From: Bacteroidales bacterium
GTDB lineage: Bacteria > Bacteroidota > Bacteroidia > Bacteroidales > WCHB1-69
Direction of reading: 5' to 3'
DNA length: 37,879 nt
NCBI GenBank assembly: GCA_016281255.1
Contig: JAEEIG010000063.1
Coordinates: 1-37,879 of the forward strand
Part shown: positions 17,529 to 27,041 of the stretch, in pieces
Layout of the letters: each line of letters opens with the position of its first letter
How positions within the stretch are numbered: the stretch's first letter is position 1
Program-made: the position numbers and the translations under genes
The notes under the pieces: model-generated
Seen by the model: only the letters and a program-made list of their open reading frames with translations
Database searches by the model: none
What the model was told of the DNA's origin: nothing

Positions 17529-17771
17529 CGCATTTTTTAATTAAAAGAAGAATTCCCTGAAAAAAAAATCTTTTTCTTAAAAAAAGGAAAAATGTAAGTA
17601 TTTGATTATCAGTGTCTGTTTTTGAAATATCGGCAAATCGCCGCTAAAATAACAAAAAAGACCTGATTATCCAATTTTAATAATGGTGGTCAAAAAAGAC
17701 TAATTTAAAAATAAATGATTGGTTATCAAGTAATTGGAAATCAACATAGATACCCAATAGCCCAATCTCCC

Positions 17772-17799
17772 CTAACCCTTAAACTCTAAACCCTAAACT
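17772..17799 (-). repeat. Heptamer tract CTAACCC TTAAACT CTAAACC CTAAACT (TTTAGGG-like on the minus strand)
   Basis: Direct reading; overlaps the mnmG stop codon at 17798-17800. Confidence 0.85.
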
Positions 17800-19666
17800 A
17801 AGCTCTGAGGACAATCATCAGCGCGGTAATGTCCGCAGGGCTCACTCCGCTTATCCGCGATGCCTGGCCCAGATTCACGGGACGCAATTTCGAAAGTTTT
17901 TCGCGGGCCTCTTTCGAAAGCGATTGGATGTTTTGATAATCCATATCCTCCGGCAGTTTTATTGTGTCGAGATTGGAGAGATGTTTCACCAGCTCTTCCT
18001 CTTTTTGGATATAGCTACTGTATTTGATTTCCGTTTCCGCATTGGTGATCTGTTCCGAATCGGCCCCGATCTGTTGCAAGAAACGGGCAAAATCAAGATC
18101 GTAGTCTATCAGGTCCTGGATGGAGATTTGCGGTCGAAGCAGCACGGTTTCCATCTTCACATTTTGTGTCAAAGGCGAAGTTTCCCGCTTTTCCAGCATC
18201 TCGTTGAGTGTTTGGTAACAGGTGGTATGCTGGCGCAAGTAATCCGTTATTTGGTGTTGGATTTCATATTTGTTCAAGTATTCAACGTAGTGTTCCTGAT
18301 CGATCAAACCGAGTTCGCGACCGATTGGGGTGAGGCGTCGATCGGCGTTGTCCTGACGAAGCAGGATACGGTATTCGGCGCGTGAAGTGAACATCCTATA
18401 GGGGTCCTGGACGCCTTTCGAAACCAAGTCATCGATCAGCACACCGATATAGGCTTGGGATCGGGAGAGAATCAGGGGCTCTTTCTGAGAAAGCGCCAGA
18501 TGCGCGTTGATACCTGCCATCAATCCTTGACAGGCGGCCTCTTCGTATCCGGTGGTCCCGTTGACCTGTCCTGCCAGATAAAGATTCCGGACCACTCTCG
18601 ACTCCAGCGTATAGTGCAGTTGCATCGGATCGAAATAGTCGTATTCAATGGCATAGCCAGGGCGGTAAATCTCCGCCTTTTCCAAACCGGGAATCAGATG
18701 GAGAGCTTCCTCCTGAATCTCTTCCGGAAGCGAAGAGGAGAAACCGTTCAGATAATACTCGTTGGTATGACGGCCTTCGGGTTCAAGAAATAGCTGGTGA
18801 CGGGTGCGGTCTGAAAAACGTACTATCTTGTCCTCAATAGAGGGGCAATACCGAGGACCGACACCTTGGATGCGCCCTTGGAACATGGGCGACTTTTCGA
18901 AACCTTTTTCCAAAACACGATGCACCTTTTCGTTGGTATAGGTGATCCAACAGCTGAGCTGCTGATGCAGCGGCGGAGTGTTGGTAAACGAAAAACGCCC
19001 GGGATTCTCTTCACCGGGTTGCTCCTCCATTTTGGAAAAATCGACAGTGCGGCCGTCAATACGGACAGGGGTTCCGGTTTTTAACTTCTGGGTCCGGATT
19101 CCAAGCGATTTCAGTTGGTCGGACAAAACAAAGGAGGCACCCTCCCCTATCCTGCCACCTGAGAAGTTCACCTCCCCGACATGGATTTTGCCGTTCAGGA
19201 AAGTACCGTTGGTCAGGATGACCTTCTTGGCATATATGGTCTTCCCGAGTTGTGTCTTGACACCAACCACTGCATCATGATCCAACACCAGTTCGGTCAC
19301 GGTGTCTTGTCGCAGATGCAGGTTCGGGGTGTTTTCAAGTACACGACGCCAATAGAAGGAGAACGCGGATTTGTCGCATTGGGCACGTGGACTCCACATG
19401 GCCGGACCCTTCGAACGGTTCAGCATACGGAACTGTATCATGGTATGATCGGTCACCACGCCTGTCATTCCGCCCAAGGCGTCAATCTCACGAACAATCT
19501 GTCCCTTCGCAATGCCCCCGATGGCGGGGTTGCAAGACATCTGGGCCACGAGTGCAAGGTTCATGGTGACAAGTAACACCTGATTACCCATCCGGGCGGG
19601 AGCCACGGCGGCTTCACATCCGGCATGACCCGCACCTACCACAATTATATCGTAATTATTCTCCAT
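17798..19666 (-). CDS. mnmG: tRNA uridine-5-carboxymethylaminomethyl modification enzyme MnmG (GidA)
   Basis: DIIVVGAGHAGCEAA, CNPAIGGIAKGQIVREIDALGG, GPRYCPSIEDKIVRF, GQVNGTTGYEEAACQGLMAGINAH, FTSRAEYRILLRQDNADRRLT. Confidence 0.98.
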   Translation of the reverse strand: MENNYDIIVVGAGHAGCEAAVAPARMGNQVLLVTMNLALVAQMSCNPAIGGIAKGQIVREIDALGGMTGVVTDHTMIQFRMLNRSKGPAMWSPRAQCDKSAFSFYWRRVLENTPNLHLRQDTVTELVLDHDAVVGVKTQLGKTIYAKKVILTNGTFLNGKIHVGEVNFSGGRIGEGASFVLSDQLKSLGIRTQKLKTGTPVRIDGRTVDFSKMEEQPGEENPGRFSFTNTPPLHQQLSCWITYTNEKVHRVLEKGFEKSPMFQGRIQGVGPRYCPSIEDKIVRFSDRTRHQLFLEPEGRHTNEYYLNGFSSSLPEEIQEEALHLIPGLEKAEIYRPGYAIEYDYFDPMQLHYTLESRVVRNLYLAGQVNGTTGYEEAACQGLMAGINAHLALSQKEPLILSRSQAYIGVLIDDLVSKGVQDPYRMFTSRAEYRILLRQDNADRRLTPIGRELGLIDQEHYVEYLNKYEIQHQITDYLRQHTTCYQTLNEMLEKRETSPLTQNVKMETVLLRPQISIQDLIDYDLDFARFLQQIGADSEQITNAETEIKYSSYIQKEEELVKHLSNLDTIKLPEDMDYQNIQSLSKEAREKLSKLRPVNLGQASRISGVSPADITALMIVLRA

Positions 19667-19719
19667 CTTTTCACGTGAAAACCTTATGTAAAATTTTGAT
19701 TCAAAAATGGTTACAGATT

Positions 19720-20133
19720 TTATACTGTCAACAACGCCAATGATTCATCCTCTTTCCGCCGCATCGTCTTGGCCTCTTCGTCCGTCTTGTCTTTGTACCC
19801 GCAGAGGTGCAAAGTGCCGTGTACCAACACGCGCAGGAACTCGTTCTCGAAAGATTTGCTGAAGAGCCCGGCATTCTCCTCCACGCGGTCGAGACTGATC
19901 AAAATACTGCCGGCCACTACATTTCCCACACACTCGTCAAAAGTGATGATGTCGGTATATGTGTCATGGTTCAGAAAGGCGACATTCTGCTCAATCATAT
20001 AGGCGTCGTCGCAGAAAATGTAAGAAATGTCACCCGGGATTCTGCCCTCGCGACGGATCACCTGATGCAACCACACCTTATGCTGCGCGGTAGGCTTGAA
20101 AGAGGAATCTGCAATGTATTCGAAAGTGATCAT
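19720..20133 (-). CDS. ybeY: Endoribonuclease YbeY (rRNA maturation factor)
   Basis: FLNHDTYTDIITF and the metal-binding motif VLVHGTLHLCGYKD. Confidence 0.93.
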   Translation of the reverse strand: MITFEYIADSSFKPTAQHKVWLHQVIRREGRIPGDISYIFCDDAYMIEQNVAFLNHDTYTDIITFDECVGNVVAGSILISLDRVEENAGLFSKSFENEFLRVLVHGTLHLCGYKDKTDEEAKTMRRKEDESLALLTV

Positions 20134-20135
20134 AT

Positions 20136-21176
20136 TTAATGAATAACCGAAAAACGCGTCTGATAACTGAAATGGGCTGCGCGGATCTTCAAAAGATAGA
20201 GACCGTTTTCCAAGGAAGTAACATCAAAAGAGTCTCCATTGAAATGGTCATGAAAGACAATCCGCCTTCCCTGCAAATCGAAAACTTCTACCACAACATC
20301 TTCAAGAGGGATGTCAGATTTGATATGGATGCAGTTGGAAACAGGATTGGGGTAAATCCCGAAAGAAGGGGAAAAATAGTTTGTGACAGAGGTGGAATCA
20401 TCCACGACAGGAGCCCCATCAAAACACCACTTGGACAAAGAGTCGAAAACAACCGTTTTCACGGCCATTTTCGCGATATCCGCCTGTGAACCGGACAGAG
20501 TGCCGTTCCAGTGAATATCGAGCGGATTTTGGCCGGTTAAGGAGGTATAGAAGCAACATGCGGCCACGTATGAACCGAAGTAGGAAGGATGGCTCTCGTC
20601 CGACTGGTAAAGTTCCAAATCAGGATAGTGGTCGCGGATATAATGCCACACCGCACCCACAGGGGAAACACATGCCTGATTATCTTGCGCCATCATCATA
20701 TAACGCGCATACAGCAGGCTGTCCATGCCCTCATACGTACATAAAGGAGGAAAATAGGGACAGTTCTGGGCATCACCGTTCTTGCGACCCCAGGTCATAT
20801 AAAAGAAAATTTTCGCATTGGGATTATACTGACGTATGAGATCACACAATTGCATTGCATAGGGATACGACTCCTGCATGAACTGTTGTTCCGGAAAAGA
20901 GGGCAACTGGCTTTGCTCCTGCAAAACCACCACATCGTAATCACCCGATTGAATGGGCCCCAAAGAATAACTGCAATGACGGCGGAAATCATAGCCACCA
21001 GGAGCAGACATGGTAAATTCAAAATCGACACCGGCAGATGTGTAACAATGCTGAACCATCTCCGGCAGATTATTTACATAAATGTAACTGTTCCCTATGA
21101 ATAGCACCCTACCCGATTGAGCAGTGAGCGCAAGGCACCACAAAAGGGAACAGCAAAAAAGAAACAGTCTCCTCAT
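20136..21176 (-). CDS. Secreted SGNH/GDSL-like hydrolase with a type IX secretion system C-terminal sorting domain
   Basis: Signal peptide; VLFIGNSYIYVNNLPEM, VVLQEQSQLP, DESHPSYFGSYVAACCFYTSLTG; C-terminal FGIYPNPVSNCIHI...VEVFDLQGRRI...DVTSLENGLYLLKI (T9SS type A-like). Confidence 0.82.
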   Translation of the reverse strand: MRRLFLFCCSLLWCLALTAQSGRVLFIGNSYIYVNNLPEMVQHCYTSAGVDFEFTMSAPGGYDFRRHCSYSLGPIQSGDYDVVVLQEQSQLPSFPEQQFMQESYPYAMQLCDLIRQYNPNAKIFFYMTWGRKNGDAQNCPYFPPLCTYEGMDSLLYARYMMMAQDNQACVSPVGAVWHYIRDHYPDLELYQSDESHPSYFGSYVAACCFYTSLTGQNPLDIHWNGTLSGSQADIAKMAVKTVVFDSLSKWCFDGAPVVDDSTSVTNYFSPSFGIYPNPVSNCIHIKSDIPLEDVVVEVFDLQGRRIVFHDHFNGDSFDVTSLENGLYLLKIRAAHFSYQTRFSVIH

Positions 21177-21602
21177 TTAGGAATTGAAGATATGAGTACG
21201 AACTTGTTGTTGCACGAAACGGCGTTGAATGTCCGTTTTGGTTTTCACGTGGAAAGTGGTGATAAGTGTATCATATCCAGTCGAAAAGGAAACCTCATCA
21301 GTTAATGACTGCAACACAAAGAGCCCAGTGTTTTCACCACTCTCATTTTGAGACAAAGACTCGAAAGCACCTTTCCGCATGGCATATTGGAACGTGACAC
21401 TGTCACTTTCGATTTGACAGTAAAAATCCACCGTGAAAGGTCCTTGTGAATTGTCGAGATAATCACAAACCATCTGATTGGCCATCGAAAGAGTTCCGAA
21501 TTCTTTCTCAATGGAATAATCATCACAGATCTGCTCAATCATCTGAAGCGTTCTCTCATAAAAATTGCTTCTGTTTAATTCTGTAAGTGATACTTCAATC
21601 AT
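21177..21602 (-). CDS. HATPase_c_2-like (RsbW/anti-sigma serine kinase-like) protein with degenerate N-box
   Basis: Size and order of motifs; SMANQMVCDYLDNS in the N-box position and SGENTGLFVLQSLTDEVSF in the G-box position. Confidence 0.5.
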   Translation of the reverse strand: MIEVSLTELNRSNFYERTLQMIEQICDDYSIEKEFGTLSMANQMVCDYLDNSQGPFTVDFYCQIESDSVTFQYAMRKGAFESLSQNESGENTGLFVLQSLTDEVSFSTGYDTLITTFHVKTKTDIQRRFVQQQVRTHIFNS

Positions 21603-21612
21603 AGCCCTGGGT

Positions 21613-24600
21613 TTAATCGATGTTATAAAAATAGTTGTTCGCTTTAGACTTATAATAATAATTCAGATTCGCAGGTACCGAACGCAACATCTCATTCTGC
21701 TGTTTCTGTTCCTTGTCAAAATTCCACTCTTTGGGAGGGTTCAGATTAGGCATTTGACGAGCTTCGTTGGATTTGCGTTGGTCGTCTTTCTCACGCGCCA
21801 TGTCCGCACGTTCGCTCTGCAACAAACGTGTGGTGATATCTTTCTGTCTGTTGATAGTCTGCTGGGTAATCTGACGATTCACCAGCTCTTTCTCCGTCTT
21901 TTGCATGTCTTCGATAATCTTTTCCAAAGACTTATCCCCCACCCCGTTCTGGGATTTCAATTCGGATTGGTAATCCTGAAGCATTTTACGGATAGCTTCC
22001 TGTTGTGCCGCCATCTTGGCAAATTGCTCACTCATGTTCTGGGGTTTTCCGGATTGACCTTGCTTGGCCTGCTGGTCCATCGATTTCTTCATCGCTTCCA
22101 TCTGACGGTTCAGTTGCTGTTGAAGTTCTCGTGCGGAGGTCTTCTTGGGTTTGCCCTTTCCACCGGGTTTATTGCAAGACCCGTTGCCCGCTTTGTTACA
22201 TTTGGACTGACATTTCTGCTGCTCCTTCTGCATATCCTTCATGGATTCCATCAACATCAGGGCCAGATTGTTCATAGAAGTAAGTGAAAATTGCTGGTTC
22301 TTGGAAGCATTGGTGACTCTACGGTTCTGTAATTCGGATTGCGTGGACTCAATATTGTTCTGGATTTTGGAAACCTCCTTTTGGATGAAGGGTTTCACGG
22401 CAGTTTGACGACGGGCTAAAGCGTTCAGTGAATCCTCTATATGCTTCATGTTTTGTTTCACTTCGAATTGCTTTTTCATCACATCGGAAAGCATAGGGGA
22501 ATTCGGTGACATCTTCTGGGCTTTTTTCAGGATATCTTCCTGATCAAAGGAAACTTTCACCAAATTATCCAAAATCTGTCGCAAGGTGGCAATATCTTCG
22601 GTGATACTCTCCAATTCGCTCTGATTGAAATCCTGCTCCATCTGCTCCGCCATCTGATCCAAATCATCGGCTGCCTTCTTCTGGTTGTCTGCGGATTTCG
22701 AACGGTTGTTCTTGTCCAGATTCTGTTTGCTTTGCTGCATTTGCTGGTCAGCGTCCTTCTGCAGCTCCTGATTGTCTTTGAATTCGGTAGGATCTTCCAG
22801 CTCCTTGTTGAGCTTTTTCATATCTTTAATATCCTTCTTCAAATCATCATATTTCTTCTGCAAATCTTGCTGATTCTTTTGCAAAGATTCTTTCGAAGTT
22901 TGTCTGTTTTCGGTCTTTTCGGCGTTCTTTCTGAGCTCATCAGCCAAATTACGCATGTTCTGAACCGCCTCATTCAGCTTTTTCTCCACTTCCAATTGCT
23001 TGTAAAGCTGCAATTGCTGATCCAAAGACTCATTGATATCCTTAGTGGAGAGCTTCATCTTCTCCATCTGTTGCTGAAGTTGGTCTTTGTTCATATTCTG
23101 CTGCATCATCTGCTGAAGCTCCTGCATCATTTTCTTCATTTCATCCGAAAGGATCTCATCCATCCGTTTCTCCAGTTCTTGCTGCTTTTTCAAAATATCC
23201 TCATCGTAATTTTTGTACTGATTTTCGACCTGGTTGTGGTTTTCCTGCTTTTGTTTAAGTTCGTTGATCTGATCTTGCAGCTTCTGGTAATCTTTCATCA
23301 GTTTCTCCAAATTCTTCTTGTCTTGCCATGAAAGATCCTTTTCTTGACGCATTTTTTGCTGCATCTTCTCGATTTCCTTAGCCAAATCACTCGATTCCTT
23401 CAACAAATCGGAATAATCGGAACGGGTTTGCTCCTCCGATTTCGAAAGGTCTTTTTCAATCTCGTCCATAGTGCGGACTCGATACGTTTGAACAGATGAT
23501 TTCGTGGATTTGGCACCATTAACGCCGTCATTGTCAAAGACTTGGAAATAATATTCCAACTGTTCACCCGGATTAAGCTGGAACATATTCTGATCGAAAT
23601 AGTAGTAGAAATCCTGTATCGTGACATTGTTTTGAATCTTGATAGGGACAGTCGTATGGGAGGTCAACACCTTTCCATCCTTGTCCAGCTTGCTATAGAC
23701 AAACTGCAGTTTCGTAAAGCCGTAATCATCCTTGATATTTCCTTTGAAATAGATACGGTCATGATAGGCGGAATCCTGTTGTGACTGCACATAAATATCA
23801 GGATACAGGTCTTTTATGACGGTGACTTCGTCTGTTAGAGTGTCCTTGCCCGTCATGTACTTGTTCTGGTTCAAAATAGAGTAGGTGAAGGAGTTTCTGG
23901 CGGTCACATTGACCAGATAATTGTCCTTGTCCGAAGAAATCACCTTTTTGTTATCATCCACCATCAGGATCAGATTCTCGGAATTCCGGGTGATGAAATT
24001 CCACGTAATCACCGTGCCTTCAGGAACAGTGACATTGCTCACATTCTCCAAAACCTCATCGGGTTTATTGAGATAGGAAGGATAGTGAAGGGAGATGTTG
24101 AATCCCAGCATCACCGGTTTCGGCAAGACATCAATCTGGTAAACCGTAGAGGTGACTTCATCTGTATTAATCTGGAATTCAGTGTTTTGCTGAAGATTCG
24201 TAAAAGTATAGGAGAATTCAGAATTAGCATTCTTCTGACATTTGTAATTGCGGTTTTTGTACTTGATATAGACTTCATCGGGGACCTCACTGCCTTCCAC
24301 CTTCACATTCACGGTGAAATCCTCATATTGGAAAGCCTGCAGCGACTTGTTTGTCACCACAAAACTGTAAGGGGCCGGTTTTTCATACACTTCGGAATAA
24401 TGGACGATACGCTTGGCAGGTTCCGTGAAAAGCTCTTTCTTGATGGAGAACAACAACAGGAAGATGGCAACAGGCAGCAGCATCCACAAAGCAAAACGTT
24501 TGGTTTTCTGCACCGGGATGGCTTGCACGAAAGAGTAAGCCTTGAAAGAGTCAATTTTACTGTCGATGGCAGCGGAAAGAAGGTCATAGCTCACATAGTC

Positions 24601-24969
24601 GCCGCGTTCCATCTGCTTTTGCAGCTCGAAAAGATTCAACAGTTTGTCATCAATCTGCTCAAAGTGGTCGCCGATGATTTTCGCAATCTCTTCATTGGTG
24701 AGTTGTTTGCCCAAGCCCGCGATTTTCATCGCAGGGATGATCAAGTACACCACACTCACAACAGCGGCAAGGGCGATAAAAGAGTAAAAGAGAACGGATC
24801 TGACCACGGTGTTTGAATAGGAAAAGTACTCAAACAGCGAAAACGCGATGAAGGTGGCCAAAAGGATGATGACAAAGAAAACGATTCCTTTGTAGAGTTT
24901 GTTCAGGTAGTACTTTTTTAGGAATTGCCTGATCTTATCATTCAAAATCTGAATCTTTGATGAGCTCAT
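21613..24969 (-). CDS. DUF4175 family large membrane-anchored coiled-coil protein
   Basis: Two N-terminal TM helices plus a third before YSEVYEKPAPYSFVV; long Q/K/M/E-rich coiled coil; C-terminal NLNYYYKSKANNYFYNI. Matches remembered DUF4175 organisation. Confidence 0.75.
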   Translation of the reverse strand: MSSSKIQILNDKIRQFLKKYYLNKLYKGIVFFVIILLATFIAFSLFEYFSYSNTVVRSVLFYSFIALAAVVSVVYLIIPAMKIAGLGKQLTNEEIAKIIGDHFEQIDDKLLNLFELQKQMERGDYVSYDLLSAAIDSKIDSFKAYSFVQAIPVQKTKRFALWMLLPVAIFLLLFSIKKELFTEPAKRIVHYSEVYEKPAPYSFVVTNKSLQAFQYEDFTVNVKVEGSEVPDEVYIKYKNRNYKCQKNANSEFSYTFTNLQQNTEFQINTDEVTSTVYQIDVLPKPVMLGFNISLHYPSYLNKPDEVLENVSNVTVPEGTVITWNFITRNSENLILMVDDNKKVISSDKDNYLVNVTARNSFTYSILNQNKYMTGKDTLTDEVTVIKDLYPDIYVQSQQDSAYHDRIYFKGNIKDDYGFTKLQFVYSKLDKDGKVLTSHTTVPIKIQNNVTIQDFYYYFDQNMFQLNPGEQLEYYFQVFDNDGVNGAKSTKSSVQTYRVRTMDEIEKDLSKSEEQTRSDYSDLLKESSDLAKEIEKMQQKMRQEKDLSWQDKKNLEKLMKDYQKLQDQINELKQKQENHNQVENQYKNYDEDILKKQQELEKRMDEILSDEMKKMMQELQQMMQQNMNKDQLQQQMEKMKLSTKDINESLDQQLQLYKQLEVEKKLNEAVQNMRNLADELRKNAEKTENRQTSKESLQKNQQDLQKKYDDLKKDIKDMKKLNKELEDPTEFKDNQELQKDADQQMQQSKQNLDKNNRSKSADNQKKAADDLDQMAEQMEQDFNQSELESITEDIATLRQILDNLVKVSFDQEDILKKAQKMSPNSPMLSDVMKKQFEVKQNMKHIEDSLNALARRQTAVKPFIQKEVSKIQNNIESTQSELQNRRVTNASKNQQFSLTSMNNLALMLMESMKDMQKEQQKCQSKCNKAGNGSCNKPGGKGKPKKTSARELQQQLNRQMEAMKKSMDQQAKQGQSGKPQNMSEQFAKMAAQQEAIRKMLQDYQSELKSQNGVGDKSLEKIIEDMQKTEKELVNRQITQQTINRQKDITTRLLQSERADMAREKDDQRKSNEARQMPNLNPPKEWNFDKEQKQQNEMLRSVPANLNYYYKSKANNYFYNID

Positions 24970-26062
24970 TGGGATTGTCTTCGTAAGGGGGTTGGTAAGT
25001 AATATTGAAAAAATCGGCTGTTTGGTTAGAGAAATAACGGTTCAGGCACTTATTACGACCGAAAAATCGTTTCAAAAAGAAAAAACGGAAGAAAGCGTTG
25101 TTAGCCTTGTTCAATTTGCTACGTTTCGAGAAGAGGGAATAGAGATGCTTGGATCGGGAAGGTTTCACCACCATGTTGGAGGCTTGCATTTCCGAAAGCA
25201 TAAGCTTTATCAAAGGGATGTTCACAGGACACACGGATTCACATGCGCCGCAGAGGGTGGTGTGCGAAAAGAGGTGCTGTGATTGATTGTATTTGTCCAG
25301 ACTGTTCATTTTCACCAAATCGATGGGCGATATGCCATCTTGGCCGGAAGCCACCGGACAGACCTCCATACAGCGTCCGCATTGGATGCAATAGAGTGAC
25401 TCTTTCAGCAAATCTGACGATATAATATCTTCAATATCATTAAGATACAGAATCACGGTTACATTCATCTCCTCTTGTGAGAACATCTGTTCCGAAAGAT
25501 AAGAGAGGTTGGAAGGCAGCACATAGTTCAGCTTGCTTTGGACCACTTTCACATCATGGGGCATTTTGGGCTCTTTCGCCCAATACTTGAGGGCAATAAA
25601 GAAAGAGAGATCCTGCTGATGGGCAATCATCTGGTCTATATCCACAATGACGGCCAAGTTCTTCATTTTGTTGAAGCAGCAACCGGACCTCCTGTCCATG
25701 AAAACAAGGGATCCGCTGTCACAAATCGCGAAATCGGCATCCACCACAAGAAGATCCATATCGTCGGATGAGTTTTCCGCTTGTTCGGGCGGAACCAGCT
25801 CCACCCGGTTCTGGAAGAAAGGTTCGAAAGCCGTTTTGGTGTCGAAACAGAGACGGCGGACGGAATAGTTTTCCACCAGTCCCTTCACCGATTCGACAAG
25901 CGAGCTTTTATCCTTAATCCACAGAACATCAAGACCTTTCCTTGTCAAAGCAGCCTCAAAATTGAGCAAATGCTTATCCATATCGTCAAAATAGTTGTGA
26001 CGAAGGGCATACGCTTTTTTCCTGATGCTTTCGAAATTCTGGTCTAAAAACGGCGGGTTCAT
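24938..26062 (-). CDS. LUD-domain protein with a 2x[4Fe-4S] ferredoxin domain (LutB-like)
   Basis: Cys motifs CIQCGRCMEVCP and CGACESVCPVNIP; N-terminal LUD-like fold. Start placed at MNPPFLD, 1 nt after the rpiB stop. Confidence 0.8.
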   Translation of the reverse strand: MNPPFLDQNFESIRKKAYALRHNYFDDMDKHLLNFEAALTRKGLDVLWIKDKSSLVESVKGLVENYSVRRLCFDTKTAFEPFFQNRVELVPPEQAENSSDDMDLLVVDADFAICDSGSLVFMDRRSGCCFNKMKNLAVIVDIDQMIAHQQDLSFFIALKYWAKEPKMPHDVKVVQSKLNYVLPSNLSYLSEQMFSQEEMNVTVILYLNDIEDIISSDLLKESLYCIQCGRCMEVCPVASGQDGISPIDLVKMNSLDKYNQSQHLFSHTTLCGACESVCPVNIPLIKLMLSEMQASNMVVKPSRSKHLYSLFSKRSKLNKANNAFFRFFFLKRFFGRNKCLNRYFSNQTADFFNITYQPPYEDNPNELIKDSDFE

Positions 26063-26063
26063 C

Positions 26064-26489
26064 TCAAATATTGATTTTATCGATTCTTCTCTGGTGTCTT
26101 CCTCCTTCAAAAGTGGCATCGAAGAAGGACTGCAAAGTGGCGAAAGCGGCTTCGGGCTCTATAAATCTGGCTGGCAGCACAATGATATTGGCATTGTTAT
26201 GCTGCTTAGCCAGAGCGGCGATTTCCGGAGCCCAGCAGAGTGCGGCACGGATGCCGGCATGCTTGTTGGCGGTGATGGCCATTCCATTGCCGGTTCCGCA
26301 AATCAGGATTCCGAGCGACTGGCTGTCTTTCAACACATTTTTCGCCACCACATGGGCGAAGTCGGGATAATCCACGCTTTCCGTCGAAAAAGTCCCGGCG
26401 TCTTCAAAATCAAAACAATCGCTGAAATGCTCTTTTACAAGCGTTTTCAGCTCAACTCCGGCATGATCTGAGCCAATGTATATCTTCAT
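26064..26489 (-). CDS. rpiB: Ribose-5-phosphate isomerase B
   Basis: MKIYIGSDHAGVELK, SVDYPDFAHVVAKNV, GILICGTGNGMAITANKHAGIRAALCW. Start trimmed to fit TATTTTTG at 26513-26520. Confidence 0.95.
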   Translation of the reverse strand: MKIYIGSDHAGVELKTLVKEHFSDCFDFEDAGTFSTESVDYPDFAHVVAKNVLKDSQSLGILICGTGNGMAITANKHAGIRAALCWAPEIAALAKQHNNANIIVLPARFIEPEAAFATLQSFFDATFEGGRHQRRIDKINI

Positions 26490-26512
26490 TTTTTCATTTT
26501 CCATAATGGCTG

Positions 26513-26520
26513 CAAAAATA
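26513..26520 (-). promoter_or_regulatory. -7 promoter element TATTTTTG for rpiB
   Basis: TAnnTTTG on the minus strand. Confidence 0.5.
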
Positions 26521-27041
26521 CAAAAAAGATGAATGTATAAGACGCTTTTCAAAACTCATTTTTCGTCAGGTTATTTCTCATAAAAGAATAAAAAATGTTT
26601 TTCTCTATGATTATTAAGCGTGTTGAAAAGTTGATAGTTTTTCCCCGAAAAATTTGGAAAAGTGAGTTATTAAAAGTAATCAACAGCAAAACCTTAAAAA
26701 TGTTAATTCTAACTTGCGGATTTATAGGAGGGAAATATCCCCGACATTTTCTTTTCAATTTTTGTCAGTGGATAAGTTTCCTTTTTTTCCCTCTCGTTAA
26801 AAGTTCAAAAAAAGTGTTCAAAAATCCCCTGTTTTGTGCAGTTTTTATTTATCCAATTTTTATGCACACAGATTTCAAATCGTAACTCGCGTTATTTGGA
26901 TAAATAGTCGTTTTATAAACATTTTGATGTTGGTAACCTTGTAATTTTCTCATACTCATTTTTTTGTTTATATGTTTGAAAACTCCCTATTTTACTGGGA
27001 TTATGACGCAATTGTCTGCCTATAAACCGGTTATCTTAAAT

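Noticed and set aside
22732-23331. 199-aa Leu/Ile/Phe-rich plus-strand ORF (could mimic a membrane protein)
   Set aside because: It is the reverse translation of the Q/K/M-rich coiled coil of DUF4175.
26595-26885. 96-aa ORF in the AT-rich region
   Set aside because: Low-complexity Phe/Lys/Ile composition, no ribosome-binding or promoter support.
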